Assembly: GCA_002336815.1 (NCBI GenBank)
Contig: DDEU01000061.1
Coordinates: 33,502 to 92,993 of the forward strand
DNA length: 59,492 nt
Direction: 5' to 3'
Source: Chitinophagaceae bacterium UBA1946
GTDB taxonomy: Bacteria > Bacteroidota > Bacteroidia > Chitinophagales > Chitinophagaceae
Shown here: positions 18,101-25,592 of the stretch, one piece after another
How positions within the stretch are numbered: position 1 is the first letter of the stretch
Layout: every line of letters starts with the position of its first letter
Translations under genes and position numbers: made by a program
The notes under the pieces: model-generated
Database searches by the model: none
The model's input: the letters and a program-made list of their open reading frames with translations, nothing else
What the model was told of the DNA's origin: nothing

Positions 18101-19646
18101 GCTGGCGCAGCAGGCCGGCACTTACGGGGATACACTGCAATCATCCGGTGGATGCGATAGTGTGATCAACCTCTATATCATTCACCTGAATGCCAGGCCG
18201 GCATTGGGTTTAGACCGGGCAGCCAGCACCTGCAGCGGCGTACCCCTTGATCTGACCAGCTATTTCAATACAGATTCGCTGAGTACAGCATGGAGCATCA
18301 ACAATGTAACGGTTGCTGATCCTTTGGCCGTAGATGTGCCGGGTAGCTACCGTTTGATCGTTACTAACGCCAACGGATGTACTGATACAGCAACCCTGGC
18401 TGTAACGGTAAGCAGTAAACCGGTTTTGGGGAATGACACATCGTTCAGTATCTGCAGCGGGAATTCTTTTAACCTCGAAAATATTTATACTACAACCGGC
18501 CTCAGCAGCAACTGGACCCTGAACAATGTGGTGGTTTCAACAGCTTCGGCAGTTACCGCTGCAGGCAATTACCGGCTGATCGCAACCTCCTCCGCAGGTT
18601 GTGCGGACACTGCAACTGTTTCAATCAGTGTGATCCTGAAGCCTAACCTTATAGTACATGATCCGGCAACTGTTTGCCAGCCGAATACGGTTGATCTCAC
18701 CGCTTCAACCATTACAGCCGGGTCCACACCCGGCCTGGGTTTTACTTACTGGAAAGATTCGATGGCCAGTATTGCGTACAGCAATGCAGCAGTTGCCACC
18801 GACGGCCGTTATTATATCAAAGCCACCATGCCATTCGGTTGCTTTTCTATTCAACCGGTGCTGGTAAGCCGGTATGCGGTGCCGCTGGTGAATGCTGGAA
18901 ATGATATTGGGATCTGCGATAAGGATTCTGTTGCAACACTTTCAGTAACGGTAACGAATACCACAGCAGCGGTCACTTACCACTGGCAACCCGTTTCGCA
19001 GGGTATCACAGATAGTTCCTCGGCTTCAACTGTTGTAAAGCCGCTGTCAATGCCTGTGCAATATTTCGTTACAGTAACTGATGGCTACGGATGTAATTAC
19101 ACGGTAACAGATACCGTGGTAGTATCAAAACAGCCGCCGGTAATGGCTTTTGCAGGTAAAGACACTATTGCCTCCACCGGCATTCCGCACCAGCTAAACG
19201 CCACCGGTGGGGTAGGGTTTACCTGGTCGCAGCAAAACCTGCTGAACAATCCTTTTATTGCCAACCCGCTTGCTACCATTTATGCGGACAGTGTATTGTT
19301 TGCCGTAGAAGTAAAAGATGCGGCCGGCTGTACCGGTTATGATACGGTAAAAGTGAAAACCTATAATGGTATTACCTATTACTTACCCAATGCATTTTCT
19401 CCCAATGGCGATGGCAGGAACGATGTTTTCCGCCCTTTGCCGGTGGGAATCATATCAACTGAATGGTTCAGGATATTTAACCGTTATGGAGAATTGATTT
19501 TCGAAACCAGCCAATGGATGAAGGGCTGGGATGGCACGTACAAAGGAAAGCCTCAGCCTGCTGCCAATTATATATGGATCATTAAGGGAAGGGGAAGAAA
19601 TGGAAAAACGATTGAAATGAAAGGTAATGTGGTATTGGTGAGATAA
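12159..19646 (+). CDS. Giant T9SS type B surface protein
   Basis: This 2495-residue protein has a signal peptide (cleavage near LPVALFAQA). The first 1500 residues hold about seven diverged modules of roughly 200-270 residues with recurring DFG or DY...C...YRQF/WYKF signatures, like pre-peptidase C-terminal-type beta sandwiches. Residues about 1530-1625 are a PKD domain (YQWDFG). Ig-like repeats follow, with near-identical segments such as YLWQNNSTADT and YLWQNNSTADS, and LPWGVLVSAAGTY and LPWGLLAQQAGTY. The last 90 residues (YYLPNAFSPNGDGRNDVF, then FRIFNRYGELIFE and GWDGTYKG) are the gliding-motility/CHU_C type B sorting domain, so it should cross the outer membrane through the T9SS and be displayed or released. 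The many paired cysteines suggest disulfides. Adhesion is inferred. A near-consensus TATATTTA lies in the 73-base gap before the start. Confidence 0.88.
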   Translation: MRFILPKIPAAQIFTLCTILWLATLPVALFAQAPANDDCSNAIIIPIPAGGFGTGIFAAPQTDISNATVQPGENYAPALFVAGLDKKSAWYKFSIPTNRAVRVTLSQPGIAITAGDAGFTVYQANACLPGSINISSKLTPIVTFGNTYHPCVPPGDYLVQVSSAPGANGPVNVSIEIADPPGAYDHQAQAGDFGVIYNYAHAMDFDTECQSIDDAAEVCSGIGNAADYNKTAWFTFTTPPYFDYIILTLSGTGTPLYFLNGGAGMLKTFGYNIYKGNVHSTPYNTLPLISGCDSLQTDGRTAGTKKYNCNDLLPNTTYSIQLFVQKDFKEILRLGLLTGGTAPTAAPLPVTAMPSSNRLGILPASPGGTGKLMYDYFGCNSRHSVIACDPAIPAAGIDIGGINYSLSSFATFTLQQAAAIRFRASMTICGPSPVVRIFKQSITSNCADLDPANIVATASYNSTVECLAPGDYVLQVLGTEKPLPASAFTYIAPVNNIDQCFFGNLGGRYQLEMMVYTRQTNSNYTLKAFGEFDGINRVGAVQQPLVSGVDYLSSPDTIGCTSTLRPWDTTCYPLNDKVIYRQFNVADSGTVGFSTMLYSINTTLRYRLYAGDANALATAQGVYLFPDKVNNIVPKSLCIDGYTTLCNNKTVCVLPGTYTLATMASNADVGKADRPTITFEKTRTKHSSPLTAQDLGNIIDTLGPNGGVKISDADYWSCEDNAVPINGFVPCTWGGSPATKAIYRQFYLKEDAVVKIANTVYPGCNEYAYGYKTLFYGKATDGLAGLSAVGYPWTCFNNAQTANNCTPLTAGWYTVVSYGTGPDYDDPLSLLNIGGRYNSHVSYRDEFEITIVPTCKGPQFNRPYKASVDAGNQPHLIEWADRAGGTAAYPRTDTTYSLPAEYFNCTLDTPFSNHPIRACDVSANRVAYWVFKTTQVSFLQINTGSFVCALYDKDVRTDSLQFVNAVPIQQCGNMPGFVQFCSFQPGTYTLVLFAKDINSCSKIAPQIFIDKIGYSRFDYAANAYDFGVVQADSVYYNGKQGDVNPLNASRAPSNDFFYCTTGAFSTDPANAVCYAVINPTVYNTGINKPMYDSAFPATGDIARRNLWYTFVAANPGTVKVKVEAKTNGRLLQPKFAVFRSDVDASLPFSTVVANGEVDSTNAQGLSFVASNPLFYPFHCFNTLNNISFYRDPCGSVPSRYYVLVENVNANPVEPGGQLPNTQVEVSVLIDSVGQASTKFDHHYQASDFGNVGPGIHRGTTDSYACASRDATDPVLNGYPTCVKTLWYKFSTNITGNVRYRIAVNGVNRYTADHVQLLKETIPGDSTVNGLKIQPFANVSGTGGLWAQSCVAPGTYYLLLTGCGRVDEFEYPEIELIEAEGDFCSRAVPASIAGPGSVTASLLVNCHTIGTDYGEFGSQLTCPPNANTAEYKSSWFRMDIGGTDTLDVTTFLQENTNAASSDIKYRLMTGDCGAMQEQSCVLDALTQNTYQCLVPGQSYFVQVFTPIVKNTVAVTGAIILQLNAVVHADTCSAPVNCLASANFLTQFDCTRDDSVKFLNFSTYGTNINYQWDFGYNGQSSAGVAPSFFYPALPADETYTVKLTVTNTSCGKKDSVTRTVTIPGRPYVNLGADIVECNSSAAPVKLRATSQAGATYLWQNNSTADTLFVTASGNKNYWVTVSYNGCSSSDSIRILRSPITARPLQQLTLCTDSVLVDVRRGLGETYRWNTGATTRSIYVSAPGFYWADISYFDCVYRDSFEVSKVTAALPLGNDSTVCLANGGYVLHGKTPGATAYLWQNNSTADSILVTTPGQYRVNISFGNCVLKDTVNIVGYPAPLFETIDTSICYGNSLLLPWGVLVSAAGTYRDTAHYPGGCDSLIRRVDVSVKAGPHIGSDTIFCSLQNGFVLNATTAGALSYTWQDGDTNAVYTVTAPGSYAVQVNVGSCVAADTIDIRLQPPPVTRILKDTSICDGAGILLPWGLLAQQAGTYGDTLQSSGGCDSVINLYIIHLNARPALGLDRAASTCSGVPLDLTSYFNTDSLSTAWSINNVTVADPLAVDVPGSYRLIVTNANGCTDTATLAVTVSSKPVLGNDTSFSICSGNSFNLENIYTTTGLSSNWTLNNVVVSTASAVTAAGNYRLIATSSAGCADTATVSISVILKPNLIVHDPATVCQPNTVDLTASTITAGSTPGLGFTYWKDSMASIAYSNAAVATDGRYYIKATMPFGCFSIQPVLVSRYAVPLVNAGNDIGICDKDSVATLSVTVTNTTAAVTYHWQPVSQGITDSSSASTVVKPLSMPVQYFVTVTDGYGCNYTVTDTVVVSKQPPVMAFAGKDTIASTGIPHQLNATGGVGFTWSQQNLLNNPFIANPLATIYADSVLFAVEVKDAAGCTGYDTVKVKTYNGITYYLPNAFSPNGDGRNDVFRPLPVGIISTEWFRIFNRYGELIFETSQWMKGWDGTYKGKPQPAANYIWIIKGRGRNGKTIEMKGNVVLVR

Positions 19647-19837
19647 ATTAATTGACGCGGTATTACCGGATGAATGTTCAACATAAAAAAGATACCTGTT
19701 TCAAAATCCAGATTGTTCACTACAATACCTTACCGAAGTAAAAGATCAATTTGTAAAACAAACCTGAAACATTGCATAAATGCTCTGCTACAGATCTATT
19801 CCTTTTTGAAACCGCCATCTCTTTATCTGAAGGTTAC

Positions 19838-21178
19838 TCATTTTCTTTTTCTTAACCGGCTCACTTCCTTTAACAGGCGGGTGATGGTTTTTTGCTGTGC
19901 ATCCAGCCGCTTGTCCAGCGCTTCATTTTTCCTGCTCAGTTCCTGCGTTGCTTTTACAAGAGGTACCACAAATTCTGCATAACTAAGGCTATAGGCATCT
20001 TTATCGTCAACGGGTTTTAATACGCCGCTGAAATTGAAACGGGCGTCCTTCGCAGCCTGGTCAACTTCCTGCGCAATAAAGCCTGTGTACACAATGCGTT
20101 CTTTTTTACGGATCGCTTCCTCTTCCCCCTCATTGAAGGAGGCCTGGATTGCGAATGCGCCTTTGCCCTGTGCGTGGGCGTTGAATTTGTGAATATCCCA
20201 GGTGTAGGTAACAGGTCTTAATTTCAAAATGAAATCCAGCCCCGGTACATCGTTCTTAATATTTCTTTTAAAACGGCCATCGCTGTACGTGGTAAAATTT
20301 ACCTGTCCACGAATGGCAGTAACCGAAGTATTGCCTATAGAAATATAATTGGCATTGCTTACCGAAGCTCCGTTACCAATGGCCGTTGAATTTTGCCCGC
20401 TTGCAGCAGCGCCATTGCCAATGGCGGTTGACTGGTAACCGGAGGCACTAGCGCTCACACCAACGGCAAGACCGTTGGTATTAGAACTGGTAGATGCATT
20501 TGCACCGATGGCAATGCCCTGGTAAGAATTGGCATAAGCTGCAGTACCGATGGCGATGCAGTCGTTCTGGTTGGCTGTTTTTGCTGCAGCGCCAATGGCA
20601 ATACTTTGATAACCGGCTGCTTTTGTATTGTATCCCAGTGCTACTGCCGCATTGCTCGTATTCGCATTGGCTGATGCGCCAATGGCGGTAGACTGGTAAG
20701 CGGCACTTGAACCTACGCCAAAGGCAGTTGCATACGATGCGCCAGATAAACCGATGTAGCCGGCCTGCGTTCCATTCACTTTTATAATAAGCGGTTGTCC
20801 GTCGCTGGTACCGATATAATTGGAAGACGTGGTGCCGCTGTTGCCAGATAAAGACCAGCCGCCACTACTGCTGCTGCCGCCACTGCTTCCAAATGAAACC
20901 GCAGACCAGGAAGGCGATGCGGTAGTGCCGATATTTACATTGAGTGTGTTGGTGGTGGTATTGTAAATGATAAGACCTGTAGCCGGTAACGGGATGGCGT
21001 TTTGCTGGGTGGTCGTCATGCGGGGAGCTAAAAATCCTTTAACGGTGCTGCTTACATCCAGCATCGCACTGGTGTCTGGTAGAACTCCATCGCTATTGAT
21101 GGCAATATTCTGGGCAAAGCTGTTCATACTAACACTGAAGCATGTGGCCAGCAGGAACAGTGTACAATTCTTTTTCAT
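19838..21178 (-). CDS. Surface protein with YadA-head repeats and S74 chaperone domain
   Basis: This 446-residue protein has a signal peptide (residues 1-23). Residues 24-95 form a module (DTSAMLDVSSTVKGFLAPRM, then QNAIPLPATGLIIYN) shared with the next gene on this strand. Residues 130-290 contain about eight head repeats of the type AIGASA, AIGNGAAASG and AIGAAAKT, as in trimeric autotransporter heads. Residues 305-400 contain SDGRFKRNIKND and LRPVTYTWDI, the peptidase S74 intramolecular chaperone of phage tail fibres, which trimerises and then cleaves itself at its N-terminal Ser. The C-terminus is a coiled coil rich in Lys/Arg. The whole looks like a trimeric fibre. No T9SS signal is visible, so the export route is unclear. 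Confidence 0.83.
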   Translation of the reverse strand: MKKNCTLFLLATCFSVSMNSFAQNIAINSDGVLPDTSAMLDVSSTVKGFLAPRMTTTQQNAIPLPATGLIIYNTTTNTLNVNIGTTASPSWSAVSFGSSGGSSSSGGWSLSGNSGTTSSNYIGTSDGQPLIIKVNGTQAGYIGLSGASYATAFGVGSSAAYQSTAIGASANANTSNAAVALGYNTKAAGYQSIAIGAAAKTANQNDCIAIGTAAYANSYQGIAIGANASTSSNTNGLAVGVSASASGYQSTAIGNGAAASGQNSTAIGNGASVSNANYISIGNTSVTAIRGQVNFTTYSDGRFKRNIKNDVPGLDFILKLRPVTYTWDIHKFNAHAQGKGAFAIQASFNEGEEEAIRKKERIVYTGFIAQEVDQAAKDARFNFSGVLKPVDDKDAYSLSYAEFVVPLVKATQELSRKNEALDKRLDAQQKTITRLLKEVSRLRKRK

Positions 21179-21224
21179 CCGGGGTTGTTGTAGTGTTTGT
21201 TGTTGAGTAAAAAATATTAAATAA

Positions 21225-22244
21225 TTATTTTAGACGTATGATCTTAAGTGTTGTCTGGCCTGTGCCTACAGCCGGCGTCATGGTATTGTTAAGATTACCC
21301 ACAGTTACATAGGCAGTTTGTCCGCTTGTCATTTGTACGATGGTATTGGCTCGTATGCTTCCACCAATGGTTGAACCTGCATAAGGTGTTAACGAGCCTG
21401 CTACTTCCGATTCAATAACGGAATTCACCACGATCCTTGCATTCAGCGTATTGTTCAGACTGTTTGCCACGGTATACATATTTGAAATGATGATCTCATA
21501 TAAGCCTGTGGCAGGAGCAGTAAAAATGCCGGTACTTGTATTGTAAGCTGTTCCCACATTTACTGAGGCGTTATTATACACCAGTGTTGCATAACTGCTT
21601 CCGGGTGTATAGCTGTTTGTTCTGCTGGCCGCAACAATAACGGCTGTTTGATTTGAAGAGCTGATAACATCTGCTACTGTTCTCTTCCTGACAACACCTC
21701 CTGAATTCAAAGTTAAAATACTGTCTGTAGAAGCGCCACCTGCAACACTTGACAATGTGAGGGTACTGCTGGCCGTTAGTGTACCGCTTACTGTGGTTGC
21801 ACCGGTAAGTGTTTTAGCACCGGCAATTGTTTGTGTGCCGGTGCTAATAACACCCCTTGCAGCAGCACCTGCGTCAGGAAGGTTGAAAGTATATGCTGAA
21901 CCTGTTGAAGTGATATTGAAGTCTGTACCGCTGGTTCCCGTTGCATAGGTTTGGTTACCGGAAGCAAGCGCCACCCATGAAGGAGAAGCAAAAGTTCCGA
22001 AGTTCACATTCATCGTATTGGTGCTGGTATTAAAAACCATCAGTCCTGTTGCAGGCAGCGGAATGGCGTTTTGCTGTGCGGTGGTCATCCTCGGTGCTAA
22101 AAATCCTTTTACAGTACTTGTCACATCCAGCATGGCGCTGGTATCTGGCAGTGCGCCGGTACTGTTGATGGCAATGTTCTGGGAAAAGATATTGCAACTG
22201 ATAAGAATGCAGGCAATGAGGAGGGCCGGTTGTTTCGTTTTCAT
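21225..22244 (-). CDS. Secreted protein with C1q-like C-terminal domain
   Basis: This 339-residue protein starts at MKTKQPALLIACILISCNIF; a start seven codons upstream (22265) is possible but lengthens the signal needlessly. Residues 24-95 repeat the module of the neighbouring S74 protein almost word for word (DTSAMLDVTSTVKGFLAPRM). A linker of short TLTGATTVSGTLTASSTLT repeats follows. The last 130 residues, with YNTSTGIFTAPATGLYEI and a C-terminal TLKIIRLK strand, match the jelly-roll pattern of C1q/TNF-like domains, which normally trimerise. The protein is probably a trimeric surface component or a ligand-binding tip. The gene lies 46 bases upstream of the S74 gene on the same strand, so they are probably co-transcribed. 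Confidence 0.72.
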   Translation of the reverse strand: MKTKQPALLIACILISCNIFSQNIAINSTGALPDTSAMLDVTSTVKGFLAPRMTTAQQNAIPLPATGLMVFNTSTNTMNVNFGTFASPSWVALASGNQTYATGTSGTDFNITSTGSAYTFNLPDAGAAARGVISTGTQTIAGAKTLTGATTVSGTLTASSTLTLSSVAGGASTDSILTLNSGGVVRKRTVADVISSSNQTAVIVAASRTNSYTPGSSYATLVYNNASVNVGTAYNTSTGIFTAPATGLYEIIISNMYTVANSLNNTLNARIVVNSVIESEVAGSLTPYAGSTIGGSIRANTIVQMTSGQTAYVTVGNLNNTMTPAVGTGQTTLKIIRLK

Positions 22245-22289
22245 TTTTTTAAAATTTAAATACATACTGTTTAAGCGTAGTGGGGTTAA

Positions 22290-24452
22290 TTATTCTGCTA
22301 TTACTTTTTGTGTGCTTATAGTGCCATTGGGCTGTACAATTTTCAGTTGGTAAATACCTGCTGTTAGTACCGAAGGAACATTTACTACCAATACACCAGA
22401 ACCACTCTCACTCACCAGGCTGCCGCTGTACATCGTTTGTCCGCTCATGCTGATCAGCGTGAGATGATAGTTTCCTTTTGCCTGGTTGCTCAGCAGTACA
22501 TTGATGGTATTGCCTTTAACCGGGTTGGGGTAGATGCTGATACTTCCAGTTGCAGCGCCGGTGGTTGCTTTTACGATCGCACTGTACTTTGTTTCACCGC
22601 TCCTGTCATATACTTTGATCCTGTAAAAATTAGTGCCGGGTGCTGCTGTAACGTCGGCCCAGTTGTAGGTATTGTATGCCTTACCGTTAGCTAGAACTTC
22701 TACTACAGCCGTGGTAGAAAAATCACTACCGTTGGCCGATCTTTCCACTTCATATTTGGCAATGTTGATCTCATTTTCCACTTTCCACTCTACTGCTATC
22801 CGGTTGTTTTGAACAGCGGCTTTCACTGCAGTGATCGTTACAGGAAGTACGTTGTATTTCTTAAAGATGATCATGAACCTGTCAGTGGCTGCAGAAGCAG
22901 GATTGGCGTCTACTGCAAAACTGATCTTGTGGCTGCCAAACACACTGATCCTGTAATTGGTATGGAGATAGTTATCCTGCAGCAGAATGTTGGTTCCAAC
23001 AAAGTCAGCCGCCGTAATGTCAAATTGATAATTTTTCTGTGCAGTTTTCCACAGTTTGATAAAGAGTGTATCAGTTGCTTCTACATAAGCCCTTCTTTCG
23101 GCAGCCATGGCAGTGCCATTCCTGAGAAAAGCAATGTTTTCGTTAATGTTGGTGAATTTCAGCGCATCATCCTGGTCTACTTCTCCACTGAAACCGCTGT
23201 TGAATTCGGCCAGGATGCCATCTGCTGCAGTGATGCTACTGTCAGCATTTACAATATTCAGGTTCACTCTCAGTGATTGCGAAGAAGTGCCGGCAGCGGG
23301 CCTGAACATCGTTGTATTGTTATAGCTTGCTTTGTTGGCTTCGTTAAACACCAGTGAAGCAGCACCGGCATTTTTTGTTTGTACCAAAAATGCCTGGCCT
23401 GACTGGATCTCTTTTGTCATTGTGCTGGCAGAAACAGATTTTGTATAGTTGCCGGTATTGCTAAGATCATCCAGCATTACATAACCGCCCAGTAAATTGA
23501 GTGAAGGATCCCACACATAAAAACGGTTTACCAGGTTGTTCCTTGTTAAACTCGTAAAGTCAATGGGCGATGCATAAGGATTACCCACCATCGTGTAAGC
23601 GCCTGCGTTAGCAGCAACTGTGAAAGACTGTGTGCCCGTTTGCAATTTGCCTGTACTGCTTAAGGTAGTAGCATTGCAGGTGCTGGTGCTGAAATTATCG
23701 GTATTGCGGTCGCCTCTTACAAAAATAAAATAACCGGTATTGGCTGCGCTGCCGTCGCTGCCGGCCGATATGGCAACATTGGTATTGATCACGTTGTTGA
23801 ACTGCTGTGTTGCTGCATTCCATGTTTTCATGGAAACGTTGTTCTGCGGACTTACATCAAGCCCATTGGCAGTGGTTGGATTAGGACCTGTTACAAAAGT
23901 GTTGATGCCCGGCTGGTAAACACCTTTGTTCTGCCAGGTATTAAAAATGGTAGCGGTGTTGCTGAGTGGCGCTGTAAGCATTCTCCAGGCTCTTCTTGAA
24001 GGAATAAATCTTTCAACCGTAGCCTTTCCTGAAATAGTACCTGATACCGGGGCTACACGGGCTGTAAGTGCCGCATCTGATTTTAAGGTGAGGTTGCTGT
24101 CGGTGTATAAAGTGCCGCTGTTTACAGCAAGTATATTTTTAATATCTGCATCAGATTTCAACGCAAGTCCGCCGGAATTTTTACTGATGGTAAGGTTGTA
24201 AAACAGTGTACTCTTGCTGCCATCGATAAAGGCTGCGGTAGTATCAGTGTTGCCGCTGAACGCTACCGTGCCGGTGCCGGGAGTAAAGTTGCCATTGTTT
24301 TTGAAAGATGCATTGTTGATCACCAGCGATACATTGCCATTCATTACAATATGGCTGCGTTGGTTGATGCTGATCTGCTGTGCCTGCAGGGCAAGGCAAA
24401 AAAAGAAAGTGATTAAAAGGGCTGTAGTTTTTGGGGTGTGTACAGATTTCAT
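22290..24452 (-). CDS. T9SS type A secreted protein
   Basis: This 720-residue protein has a signal peptide (ITFFFCLALQAQQ). The N-terminal part has repeated strands (VSLVINNASFKNNGNFTPG) typical of beta-helix or adhesin-like regions. The middle segment begins with VERFIPSRRAWRMLTAPL, a block common in Bacteroidota secreted proteins. A fibronectin-like part (VEWKVENEINIAKYEVERS) precedes the C-terminal sorting domain, which contains SISIYPNPVKGNTINV and ends with KVIAE, the type A T9SS signal. It should be exported by the Por/Spr machinery and attached to the surface. It is 45 bases upstream of the C1q-like gene, so three same-strand surface genes may form one transcript. A perfect hairpin abuts its start codon. 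Confidence 0.85.
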   Translation of the reverse strand: MKSVHTPKTTALLITFFFCLALQAQQISINQRSHIVMNGNVSLVINNASFKNNGNFTPGTGTVAFSGNTDTTAAFIDGSKSTLFYNLTISKNSGGLALKSDADIKNILAVNSGTLYTDSNLTLKSDAALTARVAPVSGTISGKATVERFIPSRRAWRMLTAPLSNTATIFNTWQNKGVYQPGINTFVTGPNPTTANGLDVSPQNNVSMKTWNAATQQFNNVINTNVAISAGSDGSAANTGYFIFVRGDRNTDNFSTSTCNATTLSSTGKLQTGTQSFTVAANAGAYTMVGNPYASPIDFTSLTRNNLVNRFYVWDPSLNLLGGYVMLDDLSNTGNYTKSVSASTMTKEIQSGQAFLVQTKNAGAASLVFNEANKASYNNTTMFRPAAGTSSQSLRVNLNIVNADSSITAADGILAEFNSGFSGEVDQDDALKFTNINENIAFLRNGTAMAAERRAYVEATDTLFIKLWKTAQKNYQFDITAADFVGTNILLQDNYLHTNYRISVFGSHKISFAVDANPASAATDRFMIIFKKYNVLPVTITAVKAAVQNNRIAVEWKVENEINIAKYEVERSANGSDFSTTAVVEVLANGKAYNTYNWADVTAAPGTNFYRIKVYDRSGETKYSAIVKATTGAATGSISIYPNPVKGNTINVLLSNQAKGNYHLTLISMSGQTMYSGSLVSESGSGVLVVNVPSVLTAGIYQLKIVQPNGTISTQKVIAE

Positions 24453-24479
24453 GATAGTTATGTTTTGCTCATAACTATC
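24453..24479 (-). promoter_or_regulatory. Perfect hairpin abutting a start codon
   Basis: A ten-base inverted repeat (GATAGTTATG, seven-base loop, CATAACTATC) ends exactly at the base before the ATG at 24452. In the leftward mRNA the hairpin would occupy the whole initiation region. It also contains a four-codon upstream frame (ATG AGC AAA ACA TAA). It could limit translation or be an operator; neither is demonstrated. Confidence 0.45.
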
Positions 24480-24804
24480 CTGTATTGTGCCACTGTATTA
24501 AAATGCTGTAAAGCAACTTGTTGAAGATTTTTATTTATTCTATGTGTTCTCGTCACCGGAGATTTTTCTCCCGCAGAAAATCGCTTTCTTAAAACAGGTA
24601 CAATTAAATTGTATTAAAGCCTAACCGGGATGCTGCTTGTGAGAACAGCAAATATGTTTTGCTTAAAATGAAAAGTTCGGAAGCTTGAGCAGCTACCCGG
24701 CTGATCCAATAAAATATGAAGTGGGAAAGAAAAAATGTTCTTTATAAAAACTTAGACAAGATGCAGCAATCACTATTTGGTTAATTGTGAACCGTTGTCC
24801 TTTT
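24480..24804. other. Intergenic region with no clear feature
   Basis: These 325 bases between two leftward genes are AT-rich. No exact TAnnTTTG box, terminator hairpin, RNA gene or conserved reading frame was seen. The 3' end of the ClpP-like gene at 24805 has no visible terminator here. Confidence 0.35.
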
Positions 24805-25350
24805 TCACGAAGCATTTACAGAGATCACATGTGCTCCCAGCGGGAAAAGTTCTTTTTTAATGGCATGCACCAGGCGAAATTCTACTGCTTCCTCCGGGCT
24901 TAACGTGGTTCTTGCATTAAGGGCTTTTATCATTTCATCTTCTTCTTTACCGGTAGCTTTTGCAATGGCAGCAGCGATATTCTCCGTATCAATTTTTAAT
25001 CCTTTCAATATTTCCTGGATCTTTTCACCTTCCAATTGTCCATTGATGCCTGCAGCAACGGGATGCAGTAAAAAACGGGCATCGGGTGCCGAATACCTTG
25101 TAGTGCCTGCACAAAATATCACTACGCCGATAGAATCAACACTTCCAAAATTGTGGGTTTCAATTTCAATGGGGATGCCAACCAGGTAATTGTGTATGGA
25201 TAAACCATGAAATACACTGCCCCCGGGAGTGGAGATCAGCAATACGATCTTCTGGAATCCTTCCGCCAGTTTTTGATCGATCACGTTCATCAATGCGTTG
25301 GATGTATTGCCGTTCACTTCAGCGAAAAATTTTATATAGGCTGTTCTCAT
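24805..25350 (-). CDS. ClpP/crotonase-like serine protease homologue
   Basis: This 181-residue protein has the ClpP fold pattern: LISTPGGSVFHGLSIHNYL, then FGSVDSIGVVIFCAG with Ser73 at the nucleophile position, LLHPVAAG with His96, and LSPEEAVEFRLVHAI at the C-terminus. The residue that should be the catalytic Asp, just before LSPEEA, is Arg or Thr here (NARTTLSPEE), so the classic triad is incomplete. No signal peptide is seen and it stands alone, without clpX. It is likely one of the stand-alone ClpP-like proteins of Bacteroidota, acting in the cytoplasm with an unknown substrate. It may be a dyad protease or a non-proteolytic homologue. Confidence 0.72.
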   Translation of the reverse strand: MRTAYIKFFAEVNGNTSNALMNVIDQKLAEGFQKIVLLISTPGGSVFHGLSIHNYLVGIPIEIETHNFGSVDSIGVVIFCAGTTRYSAPDARFLLHPVAAGINGQLEGEKIQEILKGLKIDTENIAAAIAKATGKEEDEMIKALNARTTLSPEEAVEFRLVHAIKKELFPLGAHVISVNAS

Positions 25351-25592
25351 ACGGATAAAGGTAAGCGAATCGCTTCCGCTTTCACGCCCGGGCAGGATTT
25401 TCTAATTTTTTTTTAATATTCAAACCATTTCAATCTTTACTTCGTACCTGACGATGGTATTCCCCGGCTATCCTTCACCCTGCAATTGTTGGGAACTGCT
25501 TTCAAATCCTGTGAACCTTCCGCCATCAACTAAAAGTGTTTAATGATCCAAACTCATTGACCACAATTATATAGTGCTTTAAAAAAACATGT

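Noticed and set aside
19838..21178. Prophage tail-fibre gene
   Set aside because: The S74 domain is shared with phage fibres, but no other phage gene is present and the protein has a signal peptide and a module shared with a neighbouring bacterial surface gene.
24805..25350. Housekeeping clpP
   Set aside because: The sequence is divergent, lacks the expected Asp and has no clpX neighbour; it is treated as a ClpP-like homologue.
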